Assembly: GCA_954871525.1 (NCBI GenBank)
Contig: OX940868.1
Span: forward strand, 16,344,556-16,408,555
Length of the DNA: 64,000 nt
Reading direction: 5' to 3'
Source of the DNA: Parietaria judaica
Taxonomy: Eukaryota > Streptophyta > Magnoliopsida > Rosales > Urticaceae
A program made the position numbers and the translations under genes. The notes beneath the pieces were generated by a model. It was not told where the DNA came from. It saw only the letters and a list, made by a program, of their open reading frames with translations, and did not search any database. Positions 33,887 to 53,287 of this stretch are shown here, in pieces. Numbering within the stretch: the stretch's first letter is position 1; the number at the start of each line of letters is the position of its first letter.

Positions 33887-35422
33887 GGTTTTTTGCGAAT
33901 ATAAACTTTGTAAACTTCCTAATTATTCCCTTATGACTCATTGATGAATGGTTTTAAGCAAGAACACCCACTAAAATACATGTCATCAAACCAATATATA
34001 TTAGTACATATATCTAATTGCACAAAACTTTTAAGGTCTTATAAGAAAAGTTGCTAAATATTGTACTAGTGTAAAGTAAAGATGCTTCTTTAGTGACACA
34101 CACATTCATTTCTGAATTGTCAAGCAATTTTTGAGAGATAAAATTGATGAATCTTCCAATTGTTTCTTTATCACGCCATGATAACCTTTCAAGCATTATA
34201 ATTGGTCATTTTGAGGACCGTTCAATCTAAAAAGCATGTGTATAAACTAATATTTGATTCCAAAGTTTTTTCTTATCACATTGATGAAAATGCATAAAGA
34301 GATATGCTTTTTTTATATATATATTTTTTGAAAGTATGGACCAAACTGAAACTTCTATGCCTATTAAATATTTTCTTTTTTGCAGGGTAGAAGTTTTCAA
34401 TATTTTTATGGTAATAAAGCTTAGACGATAGAGCCGTTACGAGGAGCCTAGATAGGGGATTCCAATTCATAATTTATTGTACTTTCACTAATTTATCACT
34501 TTCTTGCCTGTATTTTGTATCTTATTATTAATTATTAATTATTATTATTGTTTTATTGTTCATTCTATATAGTTAGTGGGACACCATTGTTGTCATTTGT
34601 CACTGCTCGAATACTTTTTTGAGCTCATTACTTTTGGACAATTATTTAGAATTATCAAAGGAGGCTAATCCACTTGATCTTAAAGTGAAACTTGACTCGA
34701 TTTAGCCTTGTCACAAAGCTTTCACAAATTGGTTATGGTGAATTGACAATTGGCTTGTGCCACCGCCGAAAATCGCAAGCACCACCGCCGGAGTTGGAGC
34801 AAAAAAAGAAACAAGAACCGGATTAAAAAAATAAACCGAATTCGACTAAAATCGATTAATATTCCAATTCGATTGACAGAATATCTCGTTGAATTTGGCT
34901 ATTGGTCATGGTTTAGAAGAAATTGGATACCCAAAATTGAATTTCTCGAAAGGTTTTTAAAATATTATATTATGTTCAAGGGCAAAGTGTCGGACAAAAG
35001 CTCTTATAAATTAGTGGAATGATATATACCGAGCAATTAGGACTAATGTCATTTAAAAAGTTAATTGTCAATTAAGGTAGATGATGTTTAAAGAGTTAAT
35101 TGTCAAGGAAGTTAAATGAGTCGGGTCGATCCGACACAGTAAGTTGTTATTTTCTTACTCTATATATAGCCAATAAACCATTCATAAACTATATCTTTCT
35201 CGAAGAGCGGAGATTGAATTTAATAAAAGTTGGCCGAATTTCCCGCTCAAAGTTCATCGATGCCCATTTTCCGAGTTCATCAATCTCGGTCGGTAACATG
35301 AACACTCCATAAATGAAACAGAGAAGAGACTGACAAACAAAGCTGTAAGATTAACAAATTACCCTAAAATATCATTTGGGCATCATCATCTTGAGTATAT
35401 TGGACCACGGTGTATCATATCA
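33887..35422. other. AT-rich intergenic sequence
   Basis: I see no gene here. Open frames of 60-90 codons have no recognisable similarity. Confidence 0.5.
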
Positions 35423-35431
35423 ATATTGTTA

Positions 35432-35713
35432 GGGATAATAGCGGCATAAGTCCTCAACCTTTACTCAACTGGGGCGGCATAGCCCCAACCTCATTTAATA
35501 GCGGTATAAGTACCAAAAGATGACGTGTGTGGTGACATGTCGGATTACGTGGCGTCCACGTTGACGAGAAGCTGACCACGCAAACGTTGACTACTTCCGT
35601 TAGTCAAAATATGGACGGAAATCATCTTTTGGTACTTATACCGCTATTAAATGAGGTTGGGGCTATGCCGCCCCAGTTGAGTAAAGGTTGAGGACTTATG
35701 CCGCTATTATCCC
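35432..35713. mobile_element. young MULE-type MITE with ~92-bp perfect TIRs (282 bp)
   Basis: A perfect 9-bp TSD, ATATTGTTA, lies at 35423-35431 and 35714-35722. The first and last 92 bases or so are exact inverted repeats by eye, beginning GGGATAATAGCGGCATAAGT. Only about 100 bp of unique core separates them. A 9-bp TSD and long G-start TIRs place it with Mutator-like elements. Exact TIRs imply recent insertion or homogenisation. Confidence 0.92.
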
Positions 35714-36150
35714 ATATTGTTAATCATGACATTATCATTTACACGTTGTTTTTAAGATCATTATTATCCAACTCAACTAATTTAAGCTATAATTAAAACC
35801 AACGCAAGAGGCTTAAGCTGATTAACATAGATTCCGAGTTGAAAAATGAATCATAAAAATTTGTGCGTCGATACAATATATATAATTAAGGACCTCGCCT
35901 TGTAGCGTCTCAAAGAATGGCGAGAACTATATCGTTGATCTAACACTTAAAACCCTAATTTGACTAAATCAATAAGAATACGCTACCAAAAATTTAATTT
36001 TCGGACAAAATACTTGAATAAGGTCGCGTGCTTCGTCGCTCGGTTGCTTGTAATAGAGGTTTCCGGGTCTCATTCTCTGCCGAGTAAGTTAATGACTGAA
36101 CCAATTTAGCTTTAAAGCCGCCGATATCTAGTTCGGTTAATATATCCTCA

Positions 36151-43323
<7,173 letters not shown>

Positions 43324-43498
43324 GATCGGACCCGAATCGAATCGCCGCGAAAGATCTCGTCACTGGAATCCGCGCCGAATTGAACAAGAAAACCAGAGGA
43401 ATCGAGAGGGTGATCCGAAAAAGCGGCAATGATTCGGAAACCTAGATTGGAGCAGAGAATCGAGAGAGAGTTCTGGAGAAATCGAGAGATTGTACGGA

Positions 43499-43507
43499 GT
43501 TATATAG
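43499..43507 (-). promoter_or_regulatory. candidate TATA box of the UBP gene
   Basis: The minus strand reads CTATATAAC about 180 bases before the ATG. A CT-rich leader follows it. Confidence 0.4.
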
Positions 43508-44255
43508 ATCTCTGAATCTCTCCCTTTCCGATGAGTCAGTCACGCACTCAAAGCTTAATAGCCTCCATTGAAGGCAATTCTTGATTCTATTTTCTTTCTT
43601 ATTTATTTATTTACGATAAATGCAATGAGGACTGGTTTTGGAATATAAAACGTTTAATTAGAGACATCAAATTGTTTTTCTCTTTCAAATTCTTACAGAA
43701 AAAATGAAAAAATAAAAAGAATATGGACAAATCGAATTCATTTTAAATTGAAATAGTTATTATTTAAAATAAATGACAGTTTTATTTTTATTCTTTTACA
43801 TCCGGACTTTGAAATTGTAGTTTAAAAAACCGAGTTAAAATTAAATTTTCATATTTTTATTGAATTTGAAAAATTGTAATTTAAGATACCATTTAACACC
43901 ATAATTAATGGAGATTAAATAATATATACAAGCGATTCTTAAGGGGTAAATGATTTTAATGGTAACAAAACTTTCGTATGGAAATAAAAAACTAATAGTT
44001 GGTCTAATGCTTTTTACTTTTAGAGCTAAATAGAAATAAATATTGTGATTCTAAGTGTTGAATCTGAGTTTGTATTTCATTTAAGGAGTAGATTTTCAAA
44101 AAAATATTGGGTTGAAGATGTCTTGTCATAAGTGTGAAAAGTAAAGATGTTAAAAAATATATATTAAAATGGAAAAAAGGTGCAAATAAATAATGGAAAT
44201 ATATGTGATGGTGATAAAAGCCAAGGGATGTAAGATACGGATGCGAAAATTCGAG
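43508..44255. other. AT-rich sequence upstream of the UBP gene
   Basis: Beyond the putative core promoter nothing specific is seen apart from TGAGTCAGTCA near 43532. Confidence 0.4.
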
Positions 44256-44263
44256 GTTCCAAC

Positions 44264-45385
44264 CAAGGTTCAACTTACCGAACTTGTCGATAAATCGGTT
44301 ACCGTTTTCGACGGATTAATCGATAGCTTACCGATTAACCGACGGAAAACCTATAATACTGTAGCTTACCGATTACCGATACTTTTCGATGATTATCGAC
44401 GGATTATCGATACTTTTCGATACTTTTCGACGGAAAACTTATAAAATATTTTTAAACTTATATTTGTCCAATTTTAAAATAGTGTTAATTTTTTTATAAA
44501 AATAATAGCATGCCATTATATTTTTATAAAAATAATAGCATGTCATGATATCAAAAATAATATCATAAACAAACATATGTAAATAAAATCATACACAAAC
44601 ACATATAATTCCATCACATAAATTTAGAAGACTTTTGTTGTGATTATGAAAAAAATCTGAATTAAGCTCAAATCTGAAAATAAATTATACCAAAATTATA
44701 TGTGTCTACTAACTAATATGTAGCATAAATTTAATATGTAATTATGTATTATTTTGACAGATTTATAATAGAAAATAGTTGTATAAGTTTGATAGCTATT
44801 GTTTGGGAAAATTTTTAATATATGGTAAAGAACTAAAAATTATGACCAATGGTGAACAAAAGTGGTAAAAAAATTATTAAATATAAACATAATTTATTAT
44901 TAAGTAAAATATTTTAATATTTGATAAATTCTTTAATAGGTGGTAAACCGTATCCTAATACTACTAGTACTAGGACTTGTTAGGGTCTATTCTAATGAGT
45001 AGTGAGTAAAATAATAATAATAAAAAGTGAAAAGAAAAACAAAATATAAAAGAAAATAAAATAAAAAATTGATCCCATCACATGTCAGAGGAAAGAAAGA
45101 AAAACGTGAAGAGAAAGGCATGTGGGACCATATTGCACACTGTTCATCTTCTTCCTCCAACAAAGTTTCTGAATTTTTGTAAAAAAAAAATGCCATGGTC
45201 GAAAAGCATTCAAATTTTACACTGTATTTGGCGATAATCGGTTGATAACCACCTTACCGATTTTCGAAATTTTCGAGCGAAAAGTCATAAAACGATAACT
45301 AATGTGGTCGAATATTTACCGGTAACTACCGGTAAGACCGAAAATCGCCGATAATCGACGATTATCGTCGAGAAGTCGAACCTTG
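44264..45385. mobile_element. non-autonomous hAT element (1.1 kb)
   Basis: A perfect 8-bp TSD, GTTCCAAC, lies at 44256-44263 and 45386-45393. The ends are CAAGGTTCAACTT, and CAAGGTTCGACTT read inward from the right. About 160 bp at each end carry many ATCGATA, ACCGATTA and CGACGGA motifs, typical hAT subterminal repeats. The middle is AT-rich without a transposase. Confidence 0.88.
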
Positions 45386-45601
45386 GTTCCAACTGTTACG
45401 TGCCAAAATCAGTTTCCTCACTTTATAGGCAATCCAAATACATTCCCTTTTTAATGAGATAATTCAATTTCTAGAGAAATATATAATCTTTTGTTCCTTC
45501 TTATAGTATAAATAATATCTATGTATAAATTACCAACATTTTGGGGTGAGTCACTCCAATTTCTTTGAAAGTACCAAGTTTTTTATGATGACAGATTTAA
45601 A

Positions 45602-45817
45602 GGTTAAAGCACTATATCTGTATGATCAATAAAATTTATTTTTTTTCAGTGACAAATACACTTAAATTTTACTCAATTACGGCGTATGTGCTCAAAATTT
45701 ACTTTATTGCGGTTTGAATATAACCAATGTTCTAAAAAAATTCCTCAAACCCAAACAAAGTAAAATTTAAGTAACTTTGTCACCGAAAAAAAAAAGAGAC
45801 TATGTCGCTTTAGTTAA
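45602..45817. mobile_element. palindromic MITE-like repeat
   Basis: The arms mirror each other: GGTTAAAGCACTATA at 45602 against TATGTCGCTTTAGTTAA ending 45817, and CAGTGACAAATACACTTAAATTTTACT against its near complement before 45787. It resembles the MULE-type MITEs at 33697 and 35432 in style. No clear TSD was found. Confidence 0.5.
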
Positions 45818-46845
45818 ATACTTATCGCCATTAAACTTTTATGAGATATTATATAGTATTATTCTTGTGTTTAATGGGTCTAAGTTAATTAATTAAGAGC
45901 ATATAATAAAATTGAAAAAGCATAGTAAAAGTGCACATGTCACATGGGTTTATGCATACCATGTTGTGGCACTCACCCCACGTTAATACCATCCCATTAG
46001 CTATTGCCCAAGCAACCCTATGAATCTATATTTCAAAAGCTTGAATGTAAATACTAAATACAATATAGCAAGGTATTAAATTTTCTGAATATCCATCGGC
46101 ATGCCCATCGAAAATCTTTTTTTGAAGATATCCGGAACGTTATATTTATCGGTATACCTATTGATATACCCATAAACATACTCATCGACAAGCAATATAT
46201 CCGTAAAATAAAAGTGCGAAACGACATCGGCAAGCAGTATTTAAAACCAGCGCCGGCCCTGGGGCTAGGCGGACGAGGCAGCCGCCTAGGGCCCCAGATT
46301 CCGAGGGGCCCCGTTTCCGGCGACCATGGCAGCCATTAGAGATAAAAACGTACGCTTTAAAGGTCTGAACTTTGAGAAAGAGATTGCAAGTGAGAAGGAG
46401 GAAGAAGAAAGGTTTTTACTATAATAAAAGATAGGTGGGACCCAACCATACTCTCTCTCCTTTTCACTTTTGTTTTTATTAATTGTCAATTTTTTAAATA
46501 GTTTTTTTTTTTTTGAAAAACTCACAAAATGCTCAAAAAACACCTAAAGTTTAAAAGAAATGTCCATAGTTTCATAAAACTAATTTATACCCATTAATAA
46601 TTTTGTTTGGACCATATTACCCTTAGTATTAATTATTAATATTAATTTTCGTTTTATTATTATTAATTATATATTTTAATTTCAAAATTAATTTTCCTAT
46701 AATTGTGGTTTTATTTCATTTAATTTATCCCTCAATTAATTCAATTTTAAAAATCCTCTCTCCTCTTTGAATTCTTGTACTCTCTCTCCTATACATATAT
46801 ATATACACACGTACATACATTATCTCTCATATATATATACACACA

Positions 46846-47270
46846 CATAGGGGCGGATTTATTGAAGGCCGAGCGGGGACGGCCGCCCCCACTTGATTCA
46901 AATCCGTGATTTTTAATAAATAAATATATACCGTTTTATCAATATATATTAAATGTATCATAATAAAACAAAGTTAATACTCTGGTGTAGTGGTTTTAGA
47001 ATAGTTTTTACTCTCCCTCTTTGAAGACCAAGGTTCAATTCCTATCAACTTCATTTTTTTAATATTTATGATCTCTATTATTAACTATCTCTTAACATAA
47101 AGATTCGTTTATTATACATTAAGTTATAATCTTTGTATAATTGTATAAAAAAATATTTTATCGATTATTAAAAACTAATTATAAAAATATTTTATTTATC
47201 ATATCATATTCTAAAAATTTCGGCTTGATTTTTTCCGTCCCCTCTTGGCAAAATCCTAGCTCCGCCCATG
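46846..47270. mobile_element. hAT-like element, CAGGGGCG family copy B, reverse orientation
   Basis: The right end read inward gives CATGGGCGGAGCTAGGAT, then AAGAGGGGACGG, similar to the left end of the copy at 57199. The left end has GGGGCGGATTTATTG and the GC block GGGGACGGCCGCCCCC. The flanks TACACACA and CACACACA differ at one site. It contains a tRNA-like A-box/B-box pair (see findings). Confidence 0.65.
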
Positions 47271-47279
47271 CACACACAC

Positions 47280-47610
47280 ACGTACATACTCTGTGTAATC
47301 TTGGCGCTCCTTCTTCGACTGTGTTCACCGCCACGAAGGCCATTCATTCGCAAGCCGTTCGCTTCTCCGACGCCTCCTTTTTCGCCGATGTGCAATCTCG
47401 ACAACGTCGCCCTGCCGCGCCGATCCTGGTCTCTATCATCGTTCTCGTCGTTTTCATTTAAGCCCATGCCATGGATTGCCGTGAGCGCCGCCAAGGATGC
47501 GAAGGGCGGAGGAATGAGGAAGACGTTCGAGCTCGGATCGTTGTTCGGCCTATGGTACCTCTTCGACATCTACTTCAACATATACTTTTACAACGTGGAG
47601 CCTTTGTAAG
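47280..47610 (+). pseudogene. captured N-terminal fragment of a plastid phosphate translocator
   Basis: Plus-strand frames show a Ser-rich plastid-transit-like segment ([13 protein letters not shown]), then [15 protein letters not shown] and [14 protein letters not shown]. In the PPT/GPT translocator family the corresponding first membrane helix reads FGLWYLFNIYFNIYNKQV. The fragment stops there and shows at least one frameshift near 47400. It is cargo of the surrounding MULE-like element. A PPT is more likely than a GPT, but I cannot separate them. Confidence 0.6.
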
Positions 47611-47667
47611 GATAGTTACCATTTGGTTATTATATGTAACTACGACATCTACTTCAACATAAGTATT

Positions 47668-47950
47668 CGTAACTATAATTACGTATTTTAATTTTGTAAT
47701 TACAGTTACGTAATTATAATTTTCTTCGTAGTTACAGTTTTGTAACTATAAATACGTATACGTTACTTAGTTATGTCATTTTAGTTTGTATTTATAGTTA
47801 CGTAATTAGAATTTTTTTCGTAATAAAAGTTCCGTAACTACATATATGTATCCGTAACTATAATTACGTAATTTAGTTTTGTAATTACAGTTACATAATT
47901 ATATATTTTTTTCGTAATTACAGTTTCGTAACTATATATACGTATCCGTA
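47668..47950. repeat. ~92-bp minisatellite, 3 copies
   Basis: Units start at about 47668, 47761 and 47853. Each has CGTAACTATAATTACGT-like and GTAATTACAGTTACGTAATTA-like halves. Confidence 0.75.
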
Positions 47951-49124
47951 ATTAGGAGGATACATAACTATAGATACGAAACTGTAATTAGGAGGATTTA
48001 ATTATGGTGGATGTACTTTTGAATTTCTTAGTCGTAATTTTATTAAAAGTAGTGATAGTTGGTTATTAATTTCAATTTCTAGCTTTAACATTTAATTTAA
48101 TAATTGTTAATTAGTTAAGGTCATGAGAAACGAGTTCAAATTAGTTACAATTGAGGATGACTATAAAAAAAATAAAAAATAAAAATAGCGCTTAATTGAT
48201 TTTGTTCAAATATTCCTATCTAATAGGAAGGTTAATTAACATACGGTTAAGAGAATTTTTATGAATCAATTGAATAATTTTATTATGCTACAATTAAGGA
48301 ATATTAATTATAAATAAGTAAATATTTTCCTTATTTAAATGATTAGTCGAATAAGTTAAATATTAGAAATTATTAATTACCAAAAATTAGTCGAATAAAA
48401 TAAGAAGGGTATAATTGTCCATAAATCAATTAATTAGTGGTTTTAATTACCAAAAATAGATGTGGGCACTTTTTTGAAACCTTGAGTCACAAATGGGCAT
48501 TTAGCTCATTTACCCTTTTTTTTAACCGTGGGACCCATTTTACTTATACATTTCCCTTTTTTTTCCTTATATTCAACGGATATTAATTAGGTTTATACTC
48601 CACTAATTAAGTTAACTACCAATAGCTTGTTATGTATCTAAGTATTTTTTTTTTTATCTTGGCTATTCTCAACCCGTGAATATTAATGATGTTAACTACC
48701 AATAGCTTGTTATGTATCTATTTTTTATATCCTTAATGATGTTATTTTTCAGTCAAAAAACAATATCTACTAATATTTAATTATAATAGCCAAGAATTTG
48801 TCACCTTTATGTATATAATATCATACCAATTGATTTTTTGTTTTGTTTACGGGGCCTCAAAAAATTTCTCGCCTAGAGCCCTTTTACTACCAGGGCCGGC
48901 CCTGTTTAAAACCTTGCAATATAGTAGTAAATATAGTTGTTTATTTGTTCATCAGAGTTCCGGTTTTGAAAAAAAATGTTCATGATTTTATTAAATTAAA
49001 AAAATCTTAATATAGAGTTATAGACTATCAAATTTCAAACCATATTTACATTTGACACGACTACTCGTATCGTATCGTATATACTCTACGAAACTGCATT
49101 TTGTTTAGAAGTAATATATATTAA

Positions 49125-50695
49125 ACTAGCTTCAAAGAAGCAATGAAGGACCCTGATAATGAAAATTGGCAGGTAGCCATGAACCAAGAGATGGAATCGA
49201 TGGATTCCAATCAAGTCTGGAAACTTGTAGACTTGCCGGATGGATTTAGATCCATTGGCTGCAAGTGGATCTACAAGAGGAAGAGAGGAGTAGATGGGAA
49301 GGTAGAAACCTTCAAAGCTAAATTATTGGCCAAGGGTTACACCCAGAAAGAGGGAATAGATTATGAAGAAACTTTCTCTCCGGTCGTTATGCTTAAGTCT
49401 ATCCGGATTCTCTTATCCACAGCCTGTATTCTCGATTACGAGACATGGCAGATGGACGTCAAAACTGCTTTTCTAAATGGCTTTATTAACGAAAACATCT
49501 ATATGGATAAACCAGAAGGGTTCGTGAAGAAAAATCACGAGGGAAAAGTATGCAGGCTAATAAAGTCAATTTATGGATTGAAGCAAGCATCCCGATCTTG
49601 GAATTTGAAGTTCGATGAAACCATAAAGACTTAGGGATTTGAACAAAACGTCACTGAGGCCTGCGTTTATAAACTCATTGACGGAAAGAAATTGATTTTC
49701 CTGGTATTATATGTAGACGGCATTTTATTGATCGGTAATGATCGAGATAAATTGTCGAATGTGAAATTTTGGTTAGAAGAACAGTTCCAAATGAGGGATT
49801 TGGGAGAAGCCAATTATGTTCGCGGAATTCAAATTATCCGAGATAAAAAGAACAGGCTTCTCGCTTTATCACAAGCATCTTACATTGATAAGGTAGTTGA
49901 AAGGTTCTTAATAAAAAATTCTAAGGGTGGTAACATGCCTTCAAGCACGGAGTGATCTTATCAAAAGATTAGGCTCCAAAAAACCCTGATGAAGAAGAAC
50001 AGATGAAGCGTGTCCCTTATGCCTCAGCCGTAGGTAGTCTGATGTACGCAATGTTGTGTACTAGACCAGACATATGCTACGCATTCGGAATTGTTAGCCG
50101 ATACCAATCTAATCCTGGGTTGGCTCACTAGACATCCATGAAAGCCATCCTCAAGTATCTAAGGAGAACGAGGAACTATATGTTAATGTATTCAGGTGAT
50201 GACTTTAATCCGCTAGGTTATACTGATTTTGATTTTCAATCAGATAGAGACGCTAGAAAATCTACGTTTGGTTCAGTATTTACCCTTGGCAATGGAGCGA
50301 TAGTATGGAGAAGCGTTAAGAAATCCTGCATCGCAGATTCCCCAATGGAGGTTGAATATATTGTTGCCTTTCAGGCAGCAAAGGAAGCAGTCTGGCTCAG
50401 AAATTTCTTCATAGACATGGAAGTGGTTCCATATGCGGAAAGGCCACTGACACTAAACTGTGACAACAGTGGTGCAGGAGGTAATTGTAAAGAGCCCCGA
50501 AGCCATGCTAAGGGAAAACATATAGAAAAGAAGTACCATCTCATTAGAGAGATAGTACGGAGAGGTGACGTACAGGTTATGAAAATAGTTTCAGAAGAAA
50601 ATTTGGTGGATCCTTTCACCAAGACGTTAAGCGGGAAGACATTCTCGAGACACTTGGAGAACATGGGATTGAAGAATATGGCACATTTTCTTTAG
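49125..50695 (+). pseudogene. copia pol remnant (reverse transcriptase and RNase H)
   Basis: Reverse transcriptase motifs are MDVKTAFLNG and YGLKQASRSW in the first block (to 49634, stop TAG) and LYVDGILLIGND in the second (49692-49955). The catalytic box is normally YVDD and here reads YVDG, so one active-site Asp is lost. The RNase H block (50138-50695) shows RKSTFGSVF, CDNSGA and the usual C-terminal HIEKKYHLIRE. Stops at 49632 and 49953 and a broken stretch at 49956-50137 confirm it is dead. Confidence 0.9.
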
Positions 50696-50711
50696 AGTGC
50701 AAGTGGGAGAT

Positions 50712-52904
50712 TGTTGGACGTACCTGATAAGTATGCCCTTAAATTCAGATGTCAATCCTGTTTGTATAAGATCGTGACGTTTTTATTTATTCAAATATTA
50801 AGTTTCGATTTATCAATGACAATTTTGTTTAAGTTATTCTTTAATGAATGTGATGAATGTTTTGATTCCATAGTTATTATATAACCTTGCAAATCGTGTG
50901 CTCGTTATCACTGTGGTTTATGTGAGGAAGTTTAACATGCACGATATGAATAATAACTAAAATTGGTCCATCGTCTAGATTTTCATACAGAATATAAAAA
51001 TCGTTGAAGACTATTGATTAACTCAATCATTGTATAGTGATGACCTATTACCGGGTCATGGTGTTGGTCCGCACCGTTGAGATTAAATCAAGTATGAAGT
51101 GTCTTCCTATTGGACGGACATGACTTTATTTTGAAAACATCAATCCATCAATGACGGCAATTAGATAAGTCAATAAAAGATGGCCATATAGAATCAATTG
51201 ACGTCCTGGCAATTAGATAAGTCAATAAAAGATGGCCATATAGAATCAATTGACGTCCTGAGGTAATATAATTCTATACAGTTTAATTTATACGACCTTT
51301 GAGTTAAGAGTTATGGTCTACATATGTGTTTTCCAGATACTCTTATTTAGGGATCGAAAAGATTGAACTATAGTATAGTTATGATTGCATATATGGATAA
51401 TAACTTTATGATTTCCTGTGTTGTTATTTAGAAGGTAAACATGTACTCATCCTGAGCCTAACGACTTCATAAATCGTTAGGTTAGTGAGTTTACAGTAAT
51501 CATAGAAACACTGGTAGTATTGTCTGAACAGGTTTACGGAGATCAACCCTAGTAGAGACAAGAATCATAATAATACAAAAACTGGATTCTGATAATATGA
51601 CTGTATCGATGGACACCTGAGTCGGGAAGATATATCTAACACATACTAAAGAGTTCAGGTTCGAGCTATAGTGGAATGTAAGCGAAGTTGATGAAAGCAC
51701 CTCACTTTCATCGTAGCTTAAGTATGTGCGTCCATTTTTCTCCTCTTTAGCTCCATAAGATCGAAACCGCAAATCTAAATATGTTATTCTAAATAACATA
51801 GAATAAAGTAACTAATCAGATAAGATTTTATGACTTGGTCATAAGATAAATCTTAATTAAACCAAACATTATGTCTATACAGAAACCAACAAAACATGTA
51901 TGAATTTAATCCTAAAACATTCCTAGGAATGTGGGAAATTAAATTCTGATACATATATCTTTTTGAATCCTGTCATTCTAATTTACGGTTAGTGATTTAT
52001 TATAGTATCAGTTTTCAACTCGGTTGAATAAGATACTAGAATTTAAATCGAAATTTAGAGAAACTAAATTTTGGTATTTATACCGGAAATATTTAAATAG
52101 AAAACTAGAATGGTGAAATCGAAATAGGATGTATATTTATATATATTTTTGGATTTCCAATCTTGGAAAATATAAGTATTTAATTAATTAAATCTTTTAG
52201 GTTATTTTCACGAAAAAGATTTAAATCTTGGATTTATTCTTTATTTGATTTAAATCAAATCTAGAGTAAATATCTCCAAGTGGTTGAGTAAATCTCTCAC
52301 AATTGGTTGAGAGATTTTCTCTAAAGTGGTTACACTTTTTCCTATAAATAGGAGAAGGTAAAACCTAATCATTCACTCACTTTTCACTTTGAAAATCGTT
52401 TTCTCTCTCTAGAATAAGGTTTCTGCGTTTTTTCTCTGAGCCGTCATTCACAAAAAATCGCCTTTAGGGTTTTAGAGTTTGTTCAGTGGGAGCCCACACA
52501 TCCCTGCGGTCAAGATCCGGAGTATACATCGGAAGACACGTGGGAGCTTTCTTCTGACTCTACAAAATCGCAGGAACTTTGAGAAACATAGTTCACGGAA
52601 TTCAGAGATCACGCAGTGGAAAAAAATTAAAAAAAAGGTACGAGTTTTGTTCTTTGTGAATAAAATTATTTATTTATACTCATAGTCTCTCGAATCTAAT
52701 CGTGGGATTTTTATTCTTGTAAATCGAAAATTGAATATCAACGATCGGGTGATTTTCAATCTTGAGTCTTTTGTGACGGATAGAGTATTGAGATTATTGG
52801 TATGGGACTTTAATCTCAGATAAAAAAAATTGAGAATACTCTACGCTCACATTGGATGTTTGTTTATTAATTAGAAGGAATTCACGAGAATCAGACCCCT
52901 AACA
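50712..52904 (+). repeat. 3' long terminal repeat of the copia element (2.2 kb)
   Basis: It begins TGTTGG directly after the polypurine tract and ends CTAACA. It contains a TATAAATA box at 52343-52350. A 52-bp unit starting GGCAATTAGATAAG is tandemly duplicated at 51156 and 51208. At 2193 bp it is long for a copia LTR. Confidence 0.8.
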
Positions 52905-53287
52905 TGAACTTCCCAGACGCCGCGAAGAAGCTCCGACAGATGCCCTAGAGTGTACATCTTTGTCTATCGTTCCCGAGCTTTCCCTCTCCGTACTCCGTCG
53001 TCGTTGCCTTCCTCTCCATCGTCGATTTCTCCGGAACTTTCTGTCTCTCAAGAAAGTTTCTCTCTTTCTCTTTAGATTCTCTCGGAGATTCTTGTGTTTG
53101 CGATATCTCTCTCTTCGAACAACGAGAAGTATTTATAAGCCTCAAAGTAGTTGTTGAGCTTCTGTCCTCGAGCGTTGACTCACAGTCAACCCCGATAGGC
53201 TGTTCGAACCTCGAAGGATTTAGTGACATTGTCTCACAATTTAGCTCTTCACCGGTCGGTGACTAACAGAGCGGTTCAAATCGGATC

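Larger units (their letters stand above)
46515..48515. mobile_element. Pack-MULE-like element carrying a phosphate-translocator fragment
   Basis: The ends GAAAAACTCACAAAATGCTC and GGGTAAATGAGCTAAATGCC (right end read inward) match the element at 1865-3040. Nine T on the left (46506-46514) and eight T on the right (48516-48523) are compatible with a poly-T TSD. The cargo is a CT-rich stretch, an inner hAT copy (46846-47270), a plastid phosphate translocator fragment and a 92-bp minisatellite. It lies inside the hAT element 46248-48904. Confidence 0.7.
46248..48904. mobile_element. hAT element with CAGGGCCGGCCCTG ends, inserted in a MITE
   Basis: A perfect 8-bp TSD, TTTAAAAC, lies at 46240-46247 and 48905-48912. 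The left end reads CAGCGCCGGCCCTGG, and the right end read inward reads CAGGGCCGGCCCTGG. The interior is largely occupied by the MULE-like element at 46515-48515. No transposase is visible. Confidence 0.85.
46069..48916. mobile_element. hAT MITE (CAAGGT family) split by a nested insertion
   Basis: A perfect 8-bp TSD, CAATATAG, lies at 46061-46068 and 48917-48924. The left part (46069-46247) and right tip (48913-48916) rejoin to a MITE like 29424-29600 once the insert at 46248-48904 and its own TSD are removed. Confidence 0.85.
49125..52904 (+). mobile_element. 5'-truncated Ty1/copia retrotransposon
   Basis: The element keeps the 3' half of pol, a polypurine tract (AAGTGGGAGA, 50701) and one LTR. 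The 5' LTR, gag, protease, integrase and the front of reverse transcriptase are gone, so no TSD can be tested. The homologous frame starts at about 49125, just after an in-frame stop. Confidence 0.9.

Noticed and set aside
52945..53229. 94-codon minus-strand frame next to the copia LTR
   Set aside because: Low-complexity Ser/Glu/Arg content arising from a CT-rich plus strand; nothing recognisable.
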